In this document: in pieces, positions 26,616 to 35,432 of the stretch
Layout: the number at the start of each line of letters is the position of its first letter
Position numbering within the stretch: position 1 is the first letter of the stretch
NCBI RefSeq assembly: GCF_031181385.1
Contig: NZ_JAPSKV010000015.1
Location: forward strand, 1 to 64,000
Length of the DNA: 64,000 bases
Direction: 5' to 3'
Origin: Fredinandcohnia onubensis
GTDB taxonomy: Bacteria > Bacillota > Bacilli > Bacillales > Bacillaceae_L
The notes under the pieces: generated by a model
Database searches by the model: none
Told to the model about the DNA's origin: nothing
The model's input: the letters and a program-made list of their open reading frames with translations, nothing else
Program-made: the position numbers and the translations under genes

Positions 26616-27785
26616 TTATCCCTCCCTATTTGAATATGCTAGTTTTCCACGACAAAAAGTCATGATTACCTCTAATTGATCATTCACGATTACAACATCT
26701 GCATCCTTACCAGCCTTAATACTTCCTTTTCGATCAAACACATTAATTTGCTTTGCTGGGTTAACAGCAGTCATTTGTGTAATGTCTTGTAGAGAGCAAT
26801 CTGCAAATTTCATCATGTTTCGAACTGCATCATTCAATTTTAAGATACTTCCCGCTAAGGTTCCATCTTTTAATACGGCACGTTCGCCATTTACGATTAC
26901 CTCTTGACCCCCTAGGTCATACGTGCCTGCACCAAGACATTTTGCACGCATAGCGTCGGTTACAAGAATGGAGCCTTTACGCCCTTTAACTTTATAGGCA
27001 AACTTCACCATTTTTGGCGCTATATGAATCCCATCTACGATCATTTCACATTTTACTTCATCATGTAAAAGAACAGCACCAGCTACACCTGGTTCACGGT
27101 GATGGATTCCGCGCATACCGTTAAATAAATGTGTAGCATGAGAAACCCCAGCTTTTATCGCAGCCTCAACCTCATCGTATACAGCATCGGAATGACCAAT
27201 GGAAGCAACAACACCTGTATTTTTCAAATGTGCTGTTAACTCTAGTCCCCCTGGCTCTTCTGGAGCCAATGTAACAAGACGTATATTGTTACCTGACAAG
27301 GTTTGCCATTGTCTGAACAGTTCAACATCGGGGTTAATAATATTATCTGGGTGCTGTGCTCCCGCTCTTTTTGGAGATAAAAATGGTCCCTCTAGATGAG
27401 CTCCTAAAATTTCTGCATGACCCGTGTTTTGTTTCGGTATAAAATTAGCAATATTGCCTATTGCATGTTCAATATCTTCCTTCGACTTCGTCATCGTTGT
27501 TGCAAGAAAGCTTGTTGTACCTTCCTTAGGTAATGTTGTTACCATTGTTTCTAATGCATCAGGGGTTGCATCCATAACATCTGCCCCGCTTGCCCCGTGA
27601 ATATGTAAATCAATCATACCTGGAATTAAAGAGTAAGATTCATCAAAGTTGATCACTTCGTCTTTATCACTTGCTTGGAAGTCAGCCATTGGCGCTACTC
27701 TCTTAATCTTCTCCCCATCGATTTCAATAAACCCTTTTTCGATGATTCCGTCTTCTGTGTATATAGTTAGGTTTGTAATAAACAT
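26616..27785 (-). CDS. nagA: N-acetylglucosamine-6-phosphate deacetylase
   Basis: 389-aa amidohydrolase that deacetylates GlcNAc-6-P. Metal ligands are visible in IDLHIHGASG, GAHLEGPF, SIGHSDA and THLFNGM, and the catalytic Asp in LVTDAM. Its stop codon is adjacent to the nagB start, showing an operon nagA-nagB-nagR. The promoter at 27818-27848 is overlapped by a NagR-type operator. Confidence 0.97.
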   Translation of the reverse strand: MFITNLTIYTEDGIIEKGFIEIDGEKIKRVAPMADFQASDKDEVINFDESYSLIPGMIDLHIHGASGADVMDATPDALETMVTTLPKEGTTSFLATTMTKSKEDIEHAIGNIANFIPKQNTGHAEILGAHLEGPFLSPKRAGAQHPDNIINPDVELFRQWQTLSGNNIRLVTLAPEEPGGLELTAHLKNTGVVASIGHSDAVYDEVEAAIKAGVSHATHLFNGMRGIHHREPGVAGAVLLHDEVKCEMIVDGIHIAPKMVKFAYKVKGRKGSILVTDAMRAKCLGAGTYDLGGQEVIVNGERAVLKDGTLAGSILKLNDAVRNMMKFADCSLQDITQMTAVNPAKQINVFDRKGSIKAGKDADVVIVNDQLEVIMTFCRGKLAYSNREG

Positions 27786-27817
27786 GTCTAGGACTCCTTT
27801 TATGTTTCATCTCATTC

Positions 27818-27847
27818 ATTATATCTCGAGCAAAAGCTAGTTGTCTA
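27818..27847 (-). promoter_or_regulatory. Promoter of nagA-nagB-nagR
   Basis: TATAAT at 27818-27823 and a -35-like TAGACA 18 bp upstream on the reverse strand. The -35 hexamer is part of the NagR-type operator, so repressor binding would block the polymerase. Confidence 0.75.
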
Positions 27848-27855
27848 TACCACTT
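27838..27855. promoter_or_regulatory. NagR-type operator, nagA promoter
   Basis: TAGTTGTCTATACCACTT, identical over 18 bp to the site at 29566-29583 in front of nagP. It has the TGGTATAGACA form I recall for NagR/YvoA sites (dre) and overlaps the -35 box. Confidence 0.85.
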
Positions 27856-27924
27856 AACACTTTGTTATTTTTACCTTACTTTTCCCCTCTTATCATAAAA
27901 TTATTGTGTTTTTCACTAAATAAA

Positions 27925-27953
27925 AGGGCCGTCCTACTTGGGACAGCCCTCTT
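27925..27953 (-). terminator. Terminator after nagP
   Basis: Stem AGGGC-TGTCC with one bulge and TTTTATT on the reverse strand, just downstream of the nagP stop. Confidence 0.85.
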
Positions 27954-27961
27954 TATCGTAC

Positions 27962-29407
27962 TTATTTCTCTTTACGAATCTTATTGACTTCATCTGCAAC
28001 GAATTGTACGTTTGTTCCGACAATAACTTGAATGCTGTTTTTACCAACAATATTTATTCCAGGAACCCCTGTTGCTTTAATTTTTTGTTGATCGACTTTA
28101 TCCATGTCTTTAACTTCTAAACGTAAACGTGTTACACAGTTATCAACTGATGTTACGTTCTCATCTCCACCTAAACCTTCATAGATTTGAGCGGCCATAG
28201 CTGCGAATTTTGTTTTTCCATCCGCTTGAGTCGCTTGACCTTCCTCAACATCTTCTTCTCTACCAGGAGTTTTAATGTCAAACTTCTTGATTAAGAAGCG
28301 GAAGATAACATAGTAAAGCACGAAGAACACTAGACCTTGTAGCAATAGCATATACGGCATATTTGCTAGTGGTAATCTAGAACTTAATACAAAGTCAACT
28401 AGACCTGCACTGAATCCGAAACCTGCTGTCCACTGGAATGTTGACGCGATAAATAATGAAATACCCGTTAAAGCTGCGTGAACAACATATAATGCTGGCG
28501 CAACGAACATGAATGCAAATTCAAGTGGCTCTGTAACACCTGTGAAGAATGATGCGAAACCCGCTGCCATCATTAAAGAGGCAACTTGTTTTTTTCGAGC
28601 TGTTTTCGCAGAGTGATACATCGCAAGCGCAGCTGCTGGTAAACCAAACATCATCACTGGGAAGTATCCAGCTTGATACATACCAGTTACTCCTTTTTCC
28701 CCATTTCCTGACCAGAAATTACCGATATCATTGATTCCTGCTACATCAAACCAGAATACGGAGTTTAAAGCATGGTGTAATCCAGTTGGGATTAGTAATC
28801 TGTTAAAGAATCCGTAAAGTCCAGCACCAATTGAGCCTAAATCACTGATTCCTTTACCGAAAGATACCAATCCTGTATAAACTACTGGCCATACAAAGAA
28901 AAGAATAGCCGAAGCAACAATCATCGCTACAGACGTCATAATTGGTACTAGACGCTTACCACTAAAGAATGCTAAAGCATCCGGTAATTGTACCTCACTG
29001 AAACGATTATACATAGATGCTGCAACAAGACCAGAAATGATACCAATAAATTGGTTACCAATTTTTCCAAATGCCGCGTTTACCTCAGCTGGGTCAACCC
29101 CTTGAAGCATTGCAACTGTGTTAGTACCAAGTAGTGTAGTAATAACAAGGTATGCAACAAGACCACTCAATGCAGCAGAGCCGTCTTTATCCTTCGACAT
29201 ACCTAATGCAACACCGACAGCAAATAAAATTGACATATTGTCAATAATTGAAGATCCTGCTTTGATTAGAAATGCAGCTACTGCACTGTCAGCTCCCCAA
29301 CCAGTAGGGTCAATCCAGTAACCAATACCCATCAAGATGGCTGCTGCTGGTAACACCGCAACCGGTAACATCAAAGAACGACCAATTTTTTGTAGATATT
29401 TCATCAT
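27962..29407 (-). CDS. nagP: N-acetylglucosamine PTS transporter, EIICB
   Basis: 481-aa phosphotransferase permease. The EIIC membrane domain covers about residues 1-370 with around ten helices; the EIIB domain is at about 400-480 with the phosphorylated Cys in SVDNCVTRLR. No EIIA domain is fused, so the EIIA must be supplied by another protein. It imports and phosphorylates GlcNAc to GlcNAc-6-P for NagA and NagB. It has its own promoter with the same operator as nagA, and a CcpA site in the leader. The start follows AGGAGG. Confidence 0.94.
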   Translation of the reverse strand: MMKYLQKIGRSLMLPVAVLPAAAILMGIGYWIDPTGWGADSAVAAFLIKAGSSIIDNMSILFAVGVALGMSKDKDGSAALSGLVAYLVITTLLGTNTVAMLQGVDPAEVNAAFGKIGNQFIGIISGLVAASMYNRFSEVQLPDALAFFSGKRLVPIMTSVAMIVASAILFFVWPVVYTGLVSFGKGISDLGSIGAGLYGFFNRLLIPTGLHHALNSVFWFDVAGINDIGNFWSGNGEKGVTGMYQAGYFPVMMFGLPAAALAMYHSAKTARKKQVASLMMAAGFASFFTGVTEPLEFAFMFVAPALYVVHAALTGISLFIASTFQWTAGFGFSAGLVDFVLSSRLPLANMPYMLLLQGLVFFVLYYVIFRFLIKKFDIKTPGREEDVEEGQATQADGKTKFAAMAAQIYEGLGGDENVTSVDNCVTRLRLEVKDMDKVDQQKIKATGVPGINIVGKNSIQVIVGTNVQFVADEVNKIRKEK

Positions 29408-29489
29408 GATGAATTCCTCCTATTTTTTTGTATTTCCTTTCTATTCTCTGGTTTTAACTAGTTCAATATTTCAAGTATGATTTCAAAAT

Positions 29490-29503
29490 CGCTAACGCTT
29501 ACA
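29490..29503 (-). promoter_or_regulatory. CcpA cre site in the nagP leader
   Basis: TGTAAGCGTTAGCG on the reverse strand matches the cre consensus TGWAARCGYTWNCW at 13 of 14 positions. It lies between the nagP promoter and start codon, a roadblock position for catabolite repression. Confidence 0.85.
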
Positions 29504-29546
29504 CATTAGTGTAACCAAAGGATAGTCAGATTACTTACCGCAACCC

Positions 29547-29576
29547 ATTTTAGCACCTGGCTGTGTAGTTGTCTAT
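29547..29576 (-). promoter_or_regulatory. Promoter of nagP
   Basis: TAAAAT (29547-29552) with TAGACA about 17-18 bp upstream on the reverse strand, the -35 lying inside the operator, as at nagA. The 320-bp region 29408-29727 also holds the cre site; the rest is AT-rich with no further feature seen. Confidence 0.7.
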
Positions 29577-29583
29577 ACCACTT
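29566..29583. promoter_or_regulatory. NagR-type operator, nagP promoter
   Basis: TAGTTGTCTATACCACTT, an exact copy of the 18-bp site in front of nagA, overlapping the nagP -35 box. Confidence 0.87.
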
Positions 29584-29727
29584 TTAAATGTTGTTTTTCA
29601 TCAAATATTTCGATTATTCATATGAAAATCGGCATTTTTATCTACTTGAATATAACTAAAGGTGTATAGATGTTGGAATTTTTATATATTACACTTGGGA
29701 TAAGCATTAATTAGGAGGTAGTATTCC

Positions 29728-29877
29728 ATGAAATTGGGTGATAAAGTCGTTTATAAAAACGATTTGTATGAAGTTCTGTACGTTTATGAAAATGGAATGT
29801 ATGAGATCAAACAAATGGAATTACTATTTAAGGTAGAGCTTGTTAATCGAAATGACCTCATACTTGCTGCTTATTAA
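29728..29877 (+). CDS. Small conserved-looking protein (49 aa)
   Basis: 49-aa ORF with AGGAGG at 29713-29718, ten bases before ATG. The start KLGDKVVYKNDLYEVLYVYENGMYEI alternates charged and hydrophobic residues like a small SH3/KOW-type beta barrel; the end is VELVNRNDLILAAY. Nothing identifies its function. It lies alone between the nagP control region and the cyclase gene. The binding site and protein-like composition support a real gene. Confidence 0.75.
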   Translation: MKLGDKVVYKNDLYEVLYVYENGMYEIKQMELLFKVELVNRNDLILAAY

Positions 29878-29897
29878 AACTGATTGTTTTCCCTCCA

Positions 29898-30572
29898 TTA
29901 AGAGGTTCTAAAAGTTCCATTGTTCTTATGACAATGGATTTTCTTCGTTTCTTCTAACTTCTTCAAAACGGCACGAACAGGACTCCCATCAGCACCCTCG
30001 ATCGGAAGTGGCAACGCGATTAATTCATAATCTCCAGGGTCAACACGCTCTAAGACTATTCCCTCTAGAATATTGATTCCATGCTTATGTAATTGATGAT
30101 GGGCCTGTAAATCTTTACTATCCAATTGATCGACAGACGGTGTGTCCACTCCAATTAATCGAATTCCTTTTTCAGCCAAATATAATGCAATATCTGGATT
30201 TAAACTCGTAATGGCGGTCGGGAACCGGTTCCGGTTTTGCCATGAATTGGTACGGATTAAGAGCCGTTTAACACCAGATAAGTCAAACTTCTTTAAATCC
30301 TCAATTTCAATTTCCTTTTTTCTTGATACCTCAATAACTCTTGCTTTTCCTACATATAAGTCAAGGTCTAGTTCATGCACCTTTTTTCCTTCATTGTTAA
30401 AGTGAAAGGGAGCGTCAATATGAGTTCCAATATGAGTACTTGTTGTGATTTGTCCTACATTAACAGTTGAAGCTTCTTCTATGGACCATGTGAGAGCGTA
30501 GTTAAAAGGGGTATCATTTGGCCACTCTTGAGTTGTATGACTTAAAGGCTGGGAAATATCAATGATTTTCAT
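29898..30572 (-). CDS. Cyclase family protein (kynurenine formamidase-like)
   Basis: 224-aa protein of the metal-dependent cyclase/arylformamidase (KynB) family. The metal-binding signature is STHIGTHIDAPFHF at about residues 45-58, and a second conserved region is GVDTPSVDQLDSKDLQAH. KynB hydrolyses N-formylkynurenine, but no kynurenine genes are adjacent, so the substrate is uncertain. The ATG at 30572 follows GAGGTG; the GTG at 30581 overlaps that binding site. Confidence 0.85.
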   Translation of the reverse strand: MKIIDISQPLSHTTQEWPNDTPFNYALTWSIEEASTVNVGQITTSTHIGTHIDAPFHFNNEGKKVHELDLDLYVGKARVIEVSRKKEIEIEDLKKFDLSGVKRLLIRTNSWQNRNRFPTAITSLNPDIALYLAEKGIRLIGVDTPSVDQLDSKDLQAHHQLHKHGINILEGIVLERVDPGDYELIALPLPIEGADGSPVRAVLKKLEETKKIHCHKNNGTFRTS

Positions 30573-30753
30573 TGCTTTCACCTCATGCGTTTGTATTTAC
30601 TTTCTTCCTTTATTTTAATGGAAGTTGATACGTTCGTTAAGCTATACTATGGGTTTTTTGCCTATCTGATTCTCTTTAATTACCACCAATACTTTTAATA
30701 CCGCAGAAGCAAAATATAAAAGTAAATCGAATTATGCTAAGGAGGAATTTACA

Positions 30754-31587
30754 TTGCAAAGATTTACAAAAACAGGTATCGCGATTCTTGGTTCTGCAAT
30801 GCTTTTATTGTCCGCATGTAACAATAACGACAATGCTGCAGATGACAATAACCGTTCGGCCAATGTTGAAAATGTGAACAATGGCTATATCCTTAAACAA
30901 GACCGCCCCTATCGTACAACAACGTCGAGTGATAGATATCCGCATACAACAAGTGTGCAACATGCAAAAGGAGAAGAAAAGTATTACCGTTTTATCAATA
31001 AGAAAATCGTCGTTCGTACCCCAGACGGTACAAACGCAATTCCAAATGATTTAAATCGTTTTATAGGTGGAAATGGTAATAATGCAGCACCAGCACCAAA
31101 TAATGTGACTCCTGCGCCTAATTATCCAACAGGAGACACAGCGCCAGTTGAACAAAATCGTGAGCCTGCTACACAACAACCTGAACCTGCCCCAGCACCT
31201 GCCGCTGGAGTTAGTAATTTTGAAAAACAGGTCATTGACCTTACGAATGCACAACGTAAGAAAAACGGCTTACCTGCTCTAAAGGCAGATACAGCATTGA
31301 GCAAAGTAGCAAATACAAAATCGAATGACATGCAGCAAAAGAATTATTTCTCCCATACTAGCCCAACTTATGGATCTCCATTTGATATGATGAGGGATTT
31401 CGGTGTATCCTACAAGACAGCTGGTGAGAACATTGCAAAAGGTCAAGCATCACCTGAAGCTGTAGTAAATTCATGGATGAACAGTGAAGGACATCGTAAA
31501 AATATCTTGAGTCCAAACTTCACTCATATTGGAGTGGGCCACCAAGCGAGCGGCAACTACTGGACACAAATGTTTATTGGAAAATAA
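30754..31587 (+). CDS. CAP-domain lipoprotein (YkwD-like)
   Basis: 277-aa lipoprotein with lipobox LLSAC (Cys22). After a polar region comes a Pro/Ala/Asn-rich linker (about 108-150), then a CAP/SCP domain to the end, with LTNAQRKKNGLPALKADTALSKVA and GENIAKG and HRKNILSPNFTHIGVG. CAP proteins of this kind are common in Bacillus spores and envelopes; their action is not known. It starts with TTG, seven bases after AAGGAGG. Confidence 0.9.
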   Translation: MQRFTKTGIAILGSAMLLLSACNNNDNAADDNNRSANVENVNNGYILKQDRPYRTTTSSDRYPHTTSVQHAKGEEKYYRFINKKIVVRTPDGTNAIPNDLNRFIGGNGNNAAPAPNNVTPAPNYPTGDTAPVEQNREPATQQPEPAPAPAAGVSNFEKQVIDLTNAQRKKNGLPALKADTALSKVANTKSNDMQQKNYFSHTSPTYGSPFDMMRDFGVSYKTAGENIAKGQASPEAVVNSWMNSEGHRKNILSPNFTHIGVGHQASGNYWTQMFIGK

Positions 31588-31623
31588 AAAGAGAAGCCCC
31601 CTGATTTAACTTGGCGCTCTTGA

Positions 31624-31660
31624 AAAAAGCGGGGCTGACAATGGATTGTCACCCCGCTTT
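31624..31660. terminator. Bidirectional terminator, CAP gene/tyrS
   Basis: Stem AAAAGCGGGG and TGACAAT with complements and one bulge, between convergent genes, with T-runs outward. Confidence 0.88.
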
Positions 31661-31662
31661 TA

Positions 31663-32907
31663 TTACTTTTTAACTTTTACAAACTTACGTTTTCCAACTT
31701 GAACGATCATGTCATTTGTTACTTCAAGCTCTATATGAATATCTTCAACTTTTTCACCATTTAGTTTGACTCCACCATTTTGGATCATTTTCCGGGCTTC
31801 TCCCTTAGACTTTTGTAAATCCAATTGAACAAGTAAATCAATGATTGAGATGTTGTTTTCTCCTGACCAAGCTACTTCTGGAATGTCTTCTGGTATGACA
31901 CCTTTTTGGAAGACTGTTTTAAAATGTTCTTCCGCCTGCTGAGCAGCCTCCTCACCATGATACATTCTCACGATTGTTCTTCCAAGAAGCATTTTTGCAT
32001 CACGTGGGTGTAACGTGCCATTTTCGATTTTAGCCTTGATTTCATTCTTTTCTTCTAAAGAAAGGTCTGTCACTAAATCAAAGTATTTGGCCATCATTTC
32101 ATCCTGAATGGACATTGTTTTGCCATACATATCATTAGGTGCCTCATCCACACCAATGTAATTTCCTTTTGACTTAGACATTTTTTCAACGCCATCAAGT
32201 CCTTCTAATAGTGGAAGAAGGATCACGACCTGCTTCTCTTTACCAAAATGCTCTTGTAAATGTCTTCCCATTAACACGTTGAAATGCTGGTCATTTCCTC
32301 CAAGCTCTATATCACTCTCAAGTTCAACTGAGTCATAGCCCTGCATAAGTGGGTAGAAAAATTCATGAAGAGAGATCGGCTTTCCAGTCTCTAAACGCTC
32401 AGAGAAATCATTTCTTTCAAGTAAACGAGCAACCGTAATACTTGCCGCTAAGTTGATAATATCCTCAAAATTTAATGTAGATAGCCATTTGGAATTATAA
32501 TGAAGCTCAACCTTCTCCGTGTCTAATACTTTTCCAAACTGCTCAAAGTAAGTTTTCGCATTATGTTTAACTTCTTCATCGGTCAACTGCTTGCGGGCAA
32601 CCGATTTTCCAGTTGGATCCCCGATTTTTCCTGTAAAGTCTCCAATTAATAGCTGGACCACATGGCCATTTTCCTGAAATTGTTTCAATTTATTTAACAC
32701 CACTGTGTGTCCCAGGTGAACGTCTGGCGCTGATGGATCAAGCCCGAGTTTCACTTTTAATGGTTGGTTGGTCACAATGGACTTTGCAATTTTTTGTTTT
32801 AATTCATGTGCCGGTACAACCTCTTGTACCCCATTTGTGTAAATAGCAAACTGTCTATCCAGTTCTATTTTTTGTTCGTCTGTTAACTGTTCGATAAAGT
32901 TTTCCAT
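31663..32907 (-). CDS. tyrS: Tyrosyl-tRNA synthetase (TyrZ type)
   Basis: 414-aa class I synthetase with the HIGH-like motif HLGH ([15 protein letters not shown]), the KMSKS motif ([11 protein letters not shown]) and a C-terminal S4 RNA-binding domain ([17 protein letters not shown]...). Sequence around HLGH and GDPTGKS resembles B. subtilis TyrZ more than TyrS. The ATG at 32907 follows AGGAGG; upstream in-frame codons lie within the T-box leader. Expression is controlled by the leader at 32947-33190. Confidence 0.96.
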   Translation of the reverse strand: MENFIEQLTDEQKIELDRQFAIYTNGVQEVVPAHELKQKIAKSIVTNQPLKVKLGLDPSAPDVHLGHTVVLNKLKQFQENGHVVQLLIGDFTGKIGDPTGKSVARKQLTDEEVKHNAKTYFEQFGKVLDTEKVELHYNSKWLSTLNFEDIINLAASITVARLLERNDFSERLETGKPISLHEFFYPLMQGYDSVELESDIELGGNDQHFNVLMGRHLQEHFGKEKQVVILLPLLEGLDGVEKMSKSKGNYIGVDEAPNDMYGKTMSIQDEMMAKYFDLVTDLSLEEKNEIKAKIENGTLHPRDAKMLLGRTIVRMYHGEEAAQQAEEHFKTVFQKGVIPEDIPEVAWSGENNISIIDLLVQLDLQKSKGEARKMIQNGGVKLNGEKVEDIHIELEVTNDMIVQVGKRKFVKVKK

Positions 32908-32946
32908 TTGGTTTGCCTCCTGTTTGTTATAGTAGAAAACACAAAA

Positions 32947-33190
32947 AACCACGCCCCTAAAAAAGGGACGTGGTTGCACGCGGTACCACCCTTGATTGAA
33001 GATATGCATCTTCCGCTTCATTCGAATAACGGCTCGTCCGTTCTTTGCTAATTTACACTAAAAGTGCGTTCACAAAGAAAGCTCAAGGAGGTAATTCACA
33101 TTTATCTTTGTTCCGGTTTTCACCAACCACCGGCTCTCTGCTACAGGGAGATAAGCTGCTACTGATTCCTATCATCACTTTTCTATTCAA
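32947..33190 (-). promoter_or_regulatory. T-box leader of tyrS (tyrosine)
   Basis: On the reverse strand the canonical T-box sequence AGGGTGGTACCGCG lies at about 32978-32991. It is followed by a terminator (CCACGTCCCT / AGGGGCGTGG plus T-run, 32947-32975). Stem I is upstream, with a likely specifier TAC (33091-33093), a tyrosine codon. Uncharged tRNA-Tyr should favour the antiterminator. The leader fills most of the 397-bp gap 32908-33304; a cre-like sequence TGTAAGCGCTTAAT lies at 33275. Confidence 0.95.
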
Positions 33191-33304
33191 TATAAAGGCT
33201 ATTTTAACGAATAATTCACGATTTAACAAGCAAAAATCCACTTCCTTTTTATACACACATTAAAAGAAGTGGATTGTAAGCGCTTAATTATATTCTCAGC
33301 ACTA

Positions 33305-33724
33305 TTACTGCAAAATTAAATTTCCTGCAAATGTGATATCTTGAATCATGACCGGAAGGCCTCCCGCTGGTGTACTCAGCAATATTTTATCGCCTACTTT
33401 ACACAATAATAATTGTCTTCCAACCGGCGATAAAAATGAGATACATCCGGCATCTGGGTCCGATTGTTTCGGCAAACATATATAATAATCCTCTGTATCG
33501 TCTTCCCCATCAAACATGACCGTTACCTTTGTTCCAATAAAAACCTTAGGTATGGGTTCTGCCGCACCATTTTCTACATAGCTTTTAAGTTCACTGACAT
33601 ACGAACTAAAGAAAGTCCGATTTCTTTCCTTAAGTGGTGTGGAGGAAGAATAGAGACTGTTTAATTCCTGCAAATGTTGGTCGATATACTGAAGCTGACC
33701 ATTAAAATAATCCTTATGGCTCAT
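33305..33724 (-). CDS. GreA/GreB C-terminal-like protein
   Basis: 139-aa protein. The N-terminal half is helical; the C-terminal half (PKVFIGTKVTVMFDGEDDTEDYYICLP, ISFLSPVGRQLLLCKVGDKILLSTPAG) matches the FKBP-like C-terminal domain of GreA/GreB factors. The long GreA coiled coil is replaced by a short helical segment, so transcript cleavage activity is doubtful. ATG at 33724 has AAGGAGG nine bases away. It is not linked by operon to its neighbours. Confidence 0.8.
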   Translation of the reverse strand: MSHKDYFNGQLQYIDQHLQELNSLYSSSTPLKERNRTFFSSYVSELKSYVENGAAEPIPKVFIGTKVTVMFDGEDDTEDYYICLPKQSDPDAGCISFLSPVGRQLLLCKVGDKILLSTPAGGLPVMIQDITFAGNLILQ

Positions 33725-33925
33725 AGTAGATATCCTCCTTGCTAGGATCAAACACTCTGCAATATTTCATTTCCACCTTCATTTTTATTTCCCCTTCCTT
33801 TTTACATATAAAAATAGAGGCCTTCCTTAAACGCAGAAAGGCCTACCATACATTTCCAATTATATCATATTCATTCCTACAAAACTAGTAACCTAGTAAT
33901 CAATAGGTGTAACTTATGTCATCCT

Positions 33926-33958
33926 AATAAAAAAGCAGCTACCCAAAGATAGCTGCTT
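33926..33958 (-). terminator. Terminator after catE-like gene
   Basis: 9-bp stem AAGCAGCTA with complement, T-run on the reverse strand, next to the stop codon at 33973. A second hairpin (AGGCCTT/AAGGCCT, 33819-33845) lies further on, also followed by Ts on the reverse strand. Confidence 0.85.
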
Positions 33959-33972
33959 AATTCCATTGTCAC

Positions 33973-34824
33973 CTATGCCACAACAAGTTTTATTTTATTG
34001 TCAGAAGGGTCTTTTGTTATCATGACTCCATCTTCTTCTTGAACATATGCGCCAATTTTCTTTAGGTTTTCAATGGTTGTTTGTAATGCACTTTCAGTTG
34101 GTAATACAACCGTAAACCTCTTAATCCCAGCACTATTTTCTGATGGTGCAGGTGCCCCAACACCATTCCATGTATTTAGACCAATATGGTGATGATATCC
34201 ACCTGTTGAGATAAACAACGCCATGCCCCCGTAACGAGTTACAACATCAAAACCAAGACCTTTGGTGTAGTATTCCTCTGTCTTTGCTAGTTCAGATACA
34301 TGCATGTGAATATGGCCCATGACCGTGGCTTCTGGTAGTCCGGTCCATTTTTCACCATTCGCCGCAGCAAGTACACCTTGCCCGTCGAGAGGTTCTGTCA
34401 CCATTTTCACTTCGCCGTTTGACCATTCCCATTCTGTGTCGGGACGGTCTGCATAAATTTCAATTCCATTTCCATCTGGATCATCTAGGTAGAGGGCTTC
34501 GCTTACTGCGTGATCGGACGCGCCAATTGGTATATTATTTTGGACTAAATGATAAAGTACTTTTCCAAGCTCTGCACGGGACGGTAATAGCAACGCAAAA
34601 TGGTAAAGCCCTGTTCGGCGTGGCTCCTTAGGCGTTATGTTTTCAGGCTGTTCAATTGATAACAATGCTGTTTTACTGTCTGCAGTTAAAAGCGCTTTTC
34701 TCTCAGATTGCTCTAATACCTTGAATCCAATTATATTTTGATAAAACGTTAAAGAACGCTGTAAGTCGGTTACCTTTAATTCTACAAGTTCTACAAATGT
34801 ATATGGTGGGCGTTGATATTTCAT
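33973..34824 (-). CDS. VOC family dioxygenase (CatE-like)
   Basis: 283-aa protein made of two vicinal-oxygen-chelate modules (about 8-125 and 168-283), with metal-ligand candidates in GHIHMHVSEL and GGYHHHIGLNTW. Length and layout fit B. subtilis CatE, a catechol-2,3-dioxygenase of the quinone/catechol stress response. It faces a divergent HxlR regulator with a conserved Cys, as do quinone-responsive catDE genes, which supports that role. Substrate was not proven from sequence. Confidence 0.87.
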   Translation of the reverse strand: MKYQRPPYTFVELVELKVTDLQRSLTFYQNIIGFKVLEQSERKALLTADSKTALLSIEQPENITPKEPRRTGLYHFALLLPSRAELGKVLYHLVQNNIPIGASDHAVSEALYLDDPDGNGIEIYADRPDTEWEWSNGEVKMVTEPLDGQGVLAAANGEKWTGLPEATVMGHIHMHVSELAKTEEYYTKGLGFDVVTRYGGMALFISTGGYHHHIGLNTWNGVGAPAPSENSAGIKRFTVVLPTESALQTTIENLKKIGAYVQEEDGVMITKDPSDNKIKLVVA

Positions 34825-34856
34825 ATTTTTATGCCTCCTAAATTTCGTGTTTATTA

Positions 34857-34873
34857 ACTTACTTTATGTAAGT
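34857..34873. promoter_or_regulatory. Inverted repeat operator for the HxlR regulator
   Basis: ACTTAC-TTTAT-GTAAGT, a perfect 6-bp inverted repeat between the divergent dioxygenase and regulator genes; further TAAGT and TAATTA half-site-like strings follow. DUF24/HxlR regulators of the YodB/CatR type bind TTAC-GTAA repeats of this sort. Confidence 0.75.
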
Positions 34874-34959
34874 AATTATATTTTCGTAATTAAATTATGT
34901 CAAGTAAGTTTATAATTTCTTACAATGCGATATAATATAGGTATAGGGGTGAAGGAAAT

Positions 34960-35277
34960 ATGGATTCAAATGTAATTTGTCCTAAATTTGAAAAAGCTAT
35001 GAGTTTACTTGGCCAACGCTGGACAGGACTCGTTATTTATCAACTTCTTTCAGGTCCACAGCGTTTCTGTACAATTGAATCATCGATTGGAATTAGTGGA
35101 AGAGTACTTTCGGAAAGACTCAAGGATCTGGAGAATCAAGGTATTGTAAAAAGGCATGTGTACCCAGAGACCCCTGTACGCATTGAATATTCGTTAACCG
35201 AAAAAGGGCTGGCCTTAAAACCTTTGATGGATGAAATTCAAAAATGGTCGCAGGACTGGGTTAAAATAGAATCGTAA
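34960..35277 (+). CDS. HxlR-family redox regulator (CatR/YodB-like)
   Basis: 105-aa winged-helix protein (LGQRWTGLVIYQLLSGPQRF, ISGRVLSERLKDLENQGIV). A Cys at residue 7 is where CatR and YodB of B. subtilis carry the residue that senses quinones and diamide. It probably represses the divergent dioxygenase gene and itself through the repeat at 34857-34873. Whether it corresponds to CatR or another DUF24 member is inferred from context. Confidence 0.88.
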   Translation: MDSNVICPKFEKAMSLLGQRWTGLVIYQLLSGPQRFCTIESSIGISGRVLSERLKDLENQGIVKRHVYPETPVRIEYSLTEKGLALKPLMDEIQKWSQDWVKIES

Positions 35278-35432
35278 ATCACCAACGTAGAGCAGATTGT
35301 ATGAAAGCAATCTGCTTTTTTTCTTTTAATACGCCTCAGGTCCTATTTGGAAATATATCGGTGGTGCGTTACTTAATTTTTATTCCTCTTTTATGATAAG
35401 GATAGAATAAATGATAAAGGCAGGTTAGAAAA

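Noticed and set aside
33045-33263. 72-aa plus-strand ORF opposite the tyrS leader
   Set aside because: It is antisense to the T-box RNA and has no expression signals.
33275-33288. cre-like sequence TGTAAGCGCTTAAT
   Set aside because: It misses a conserved C of the consensus and lies upstream of the tyrS T-box, where CcpA control is not expected; mentioned but not called.
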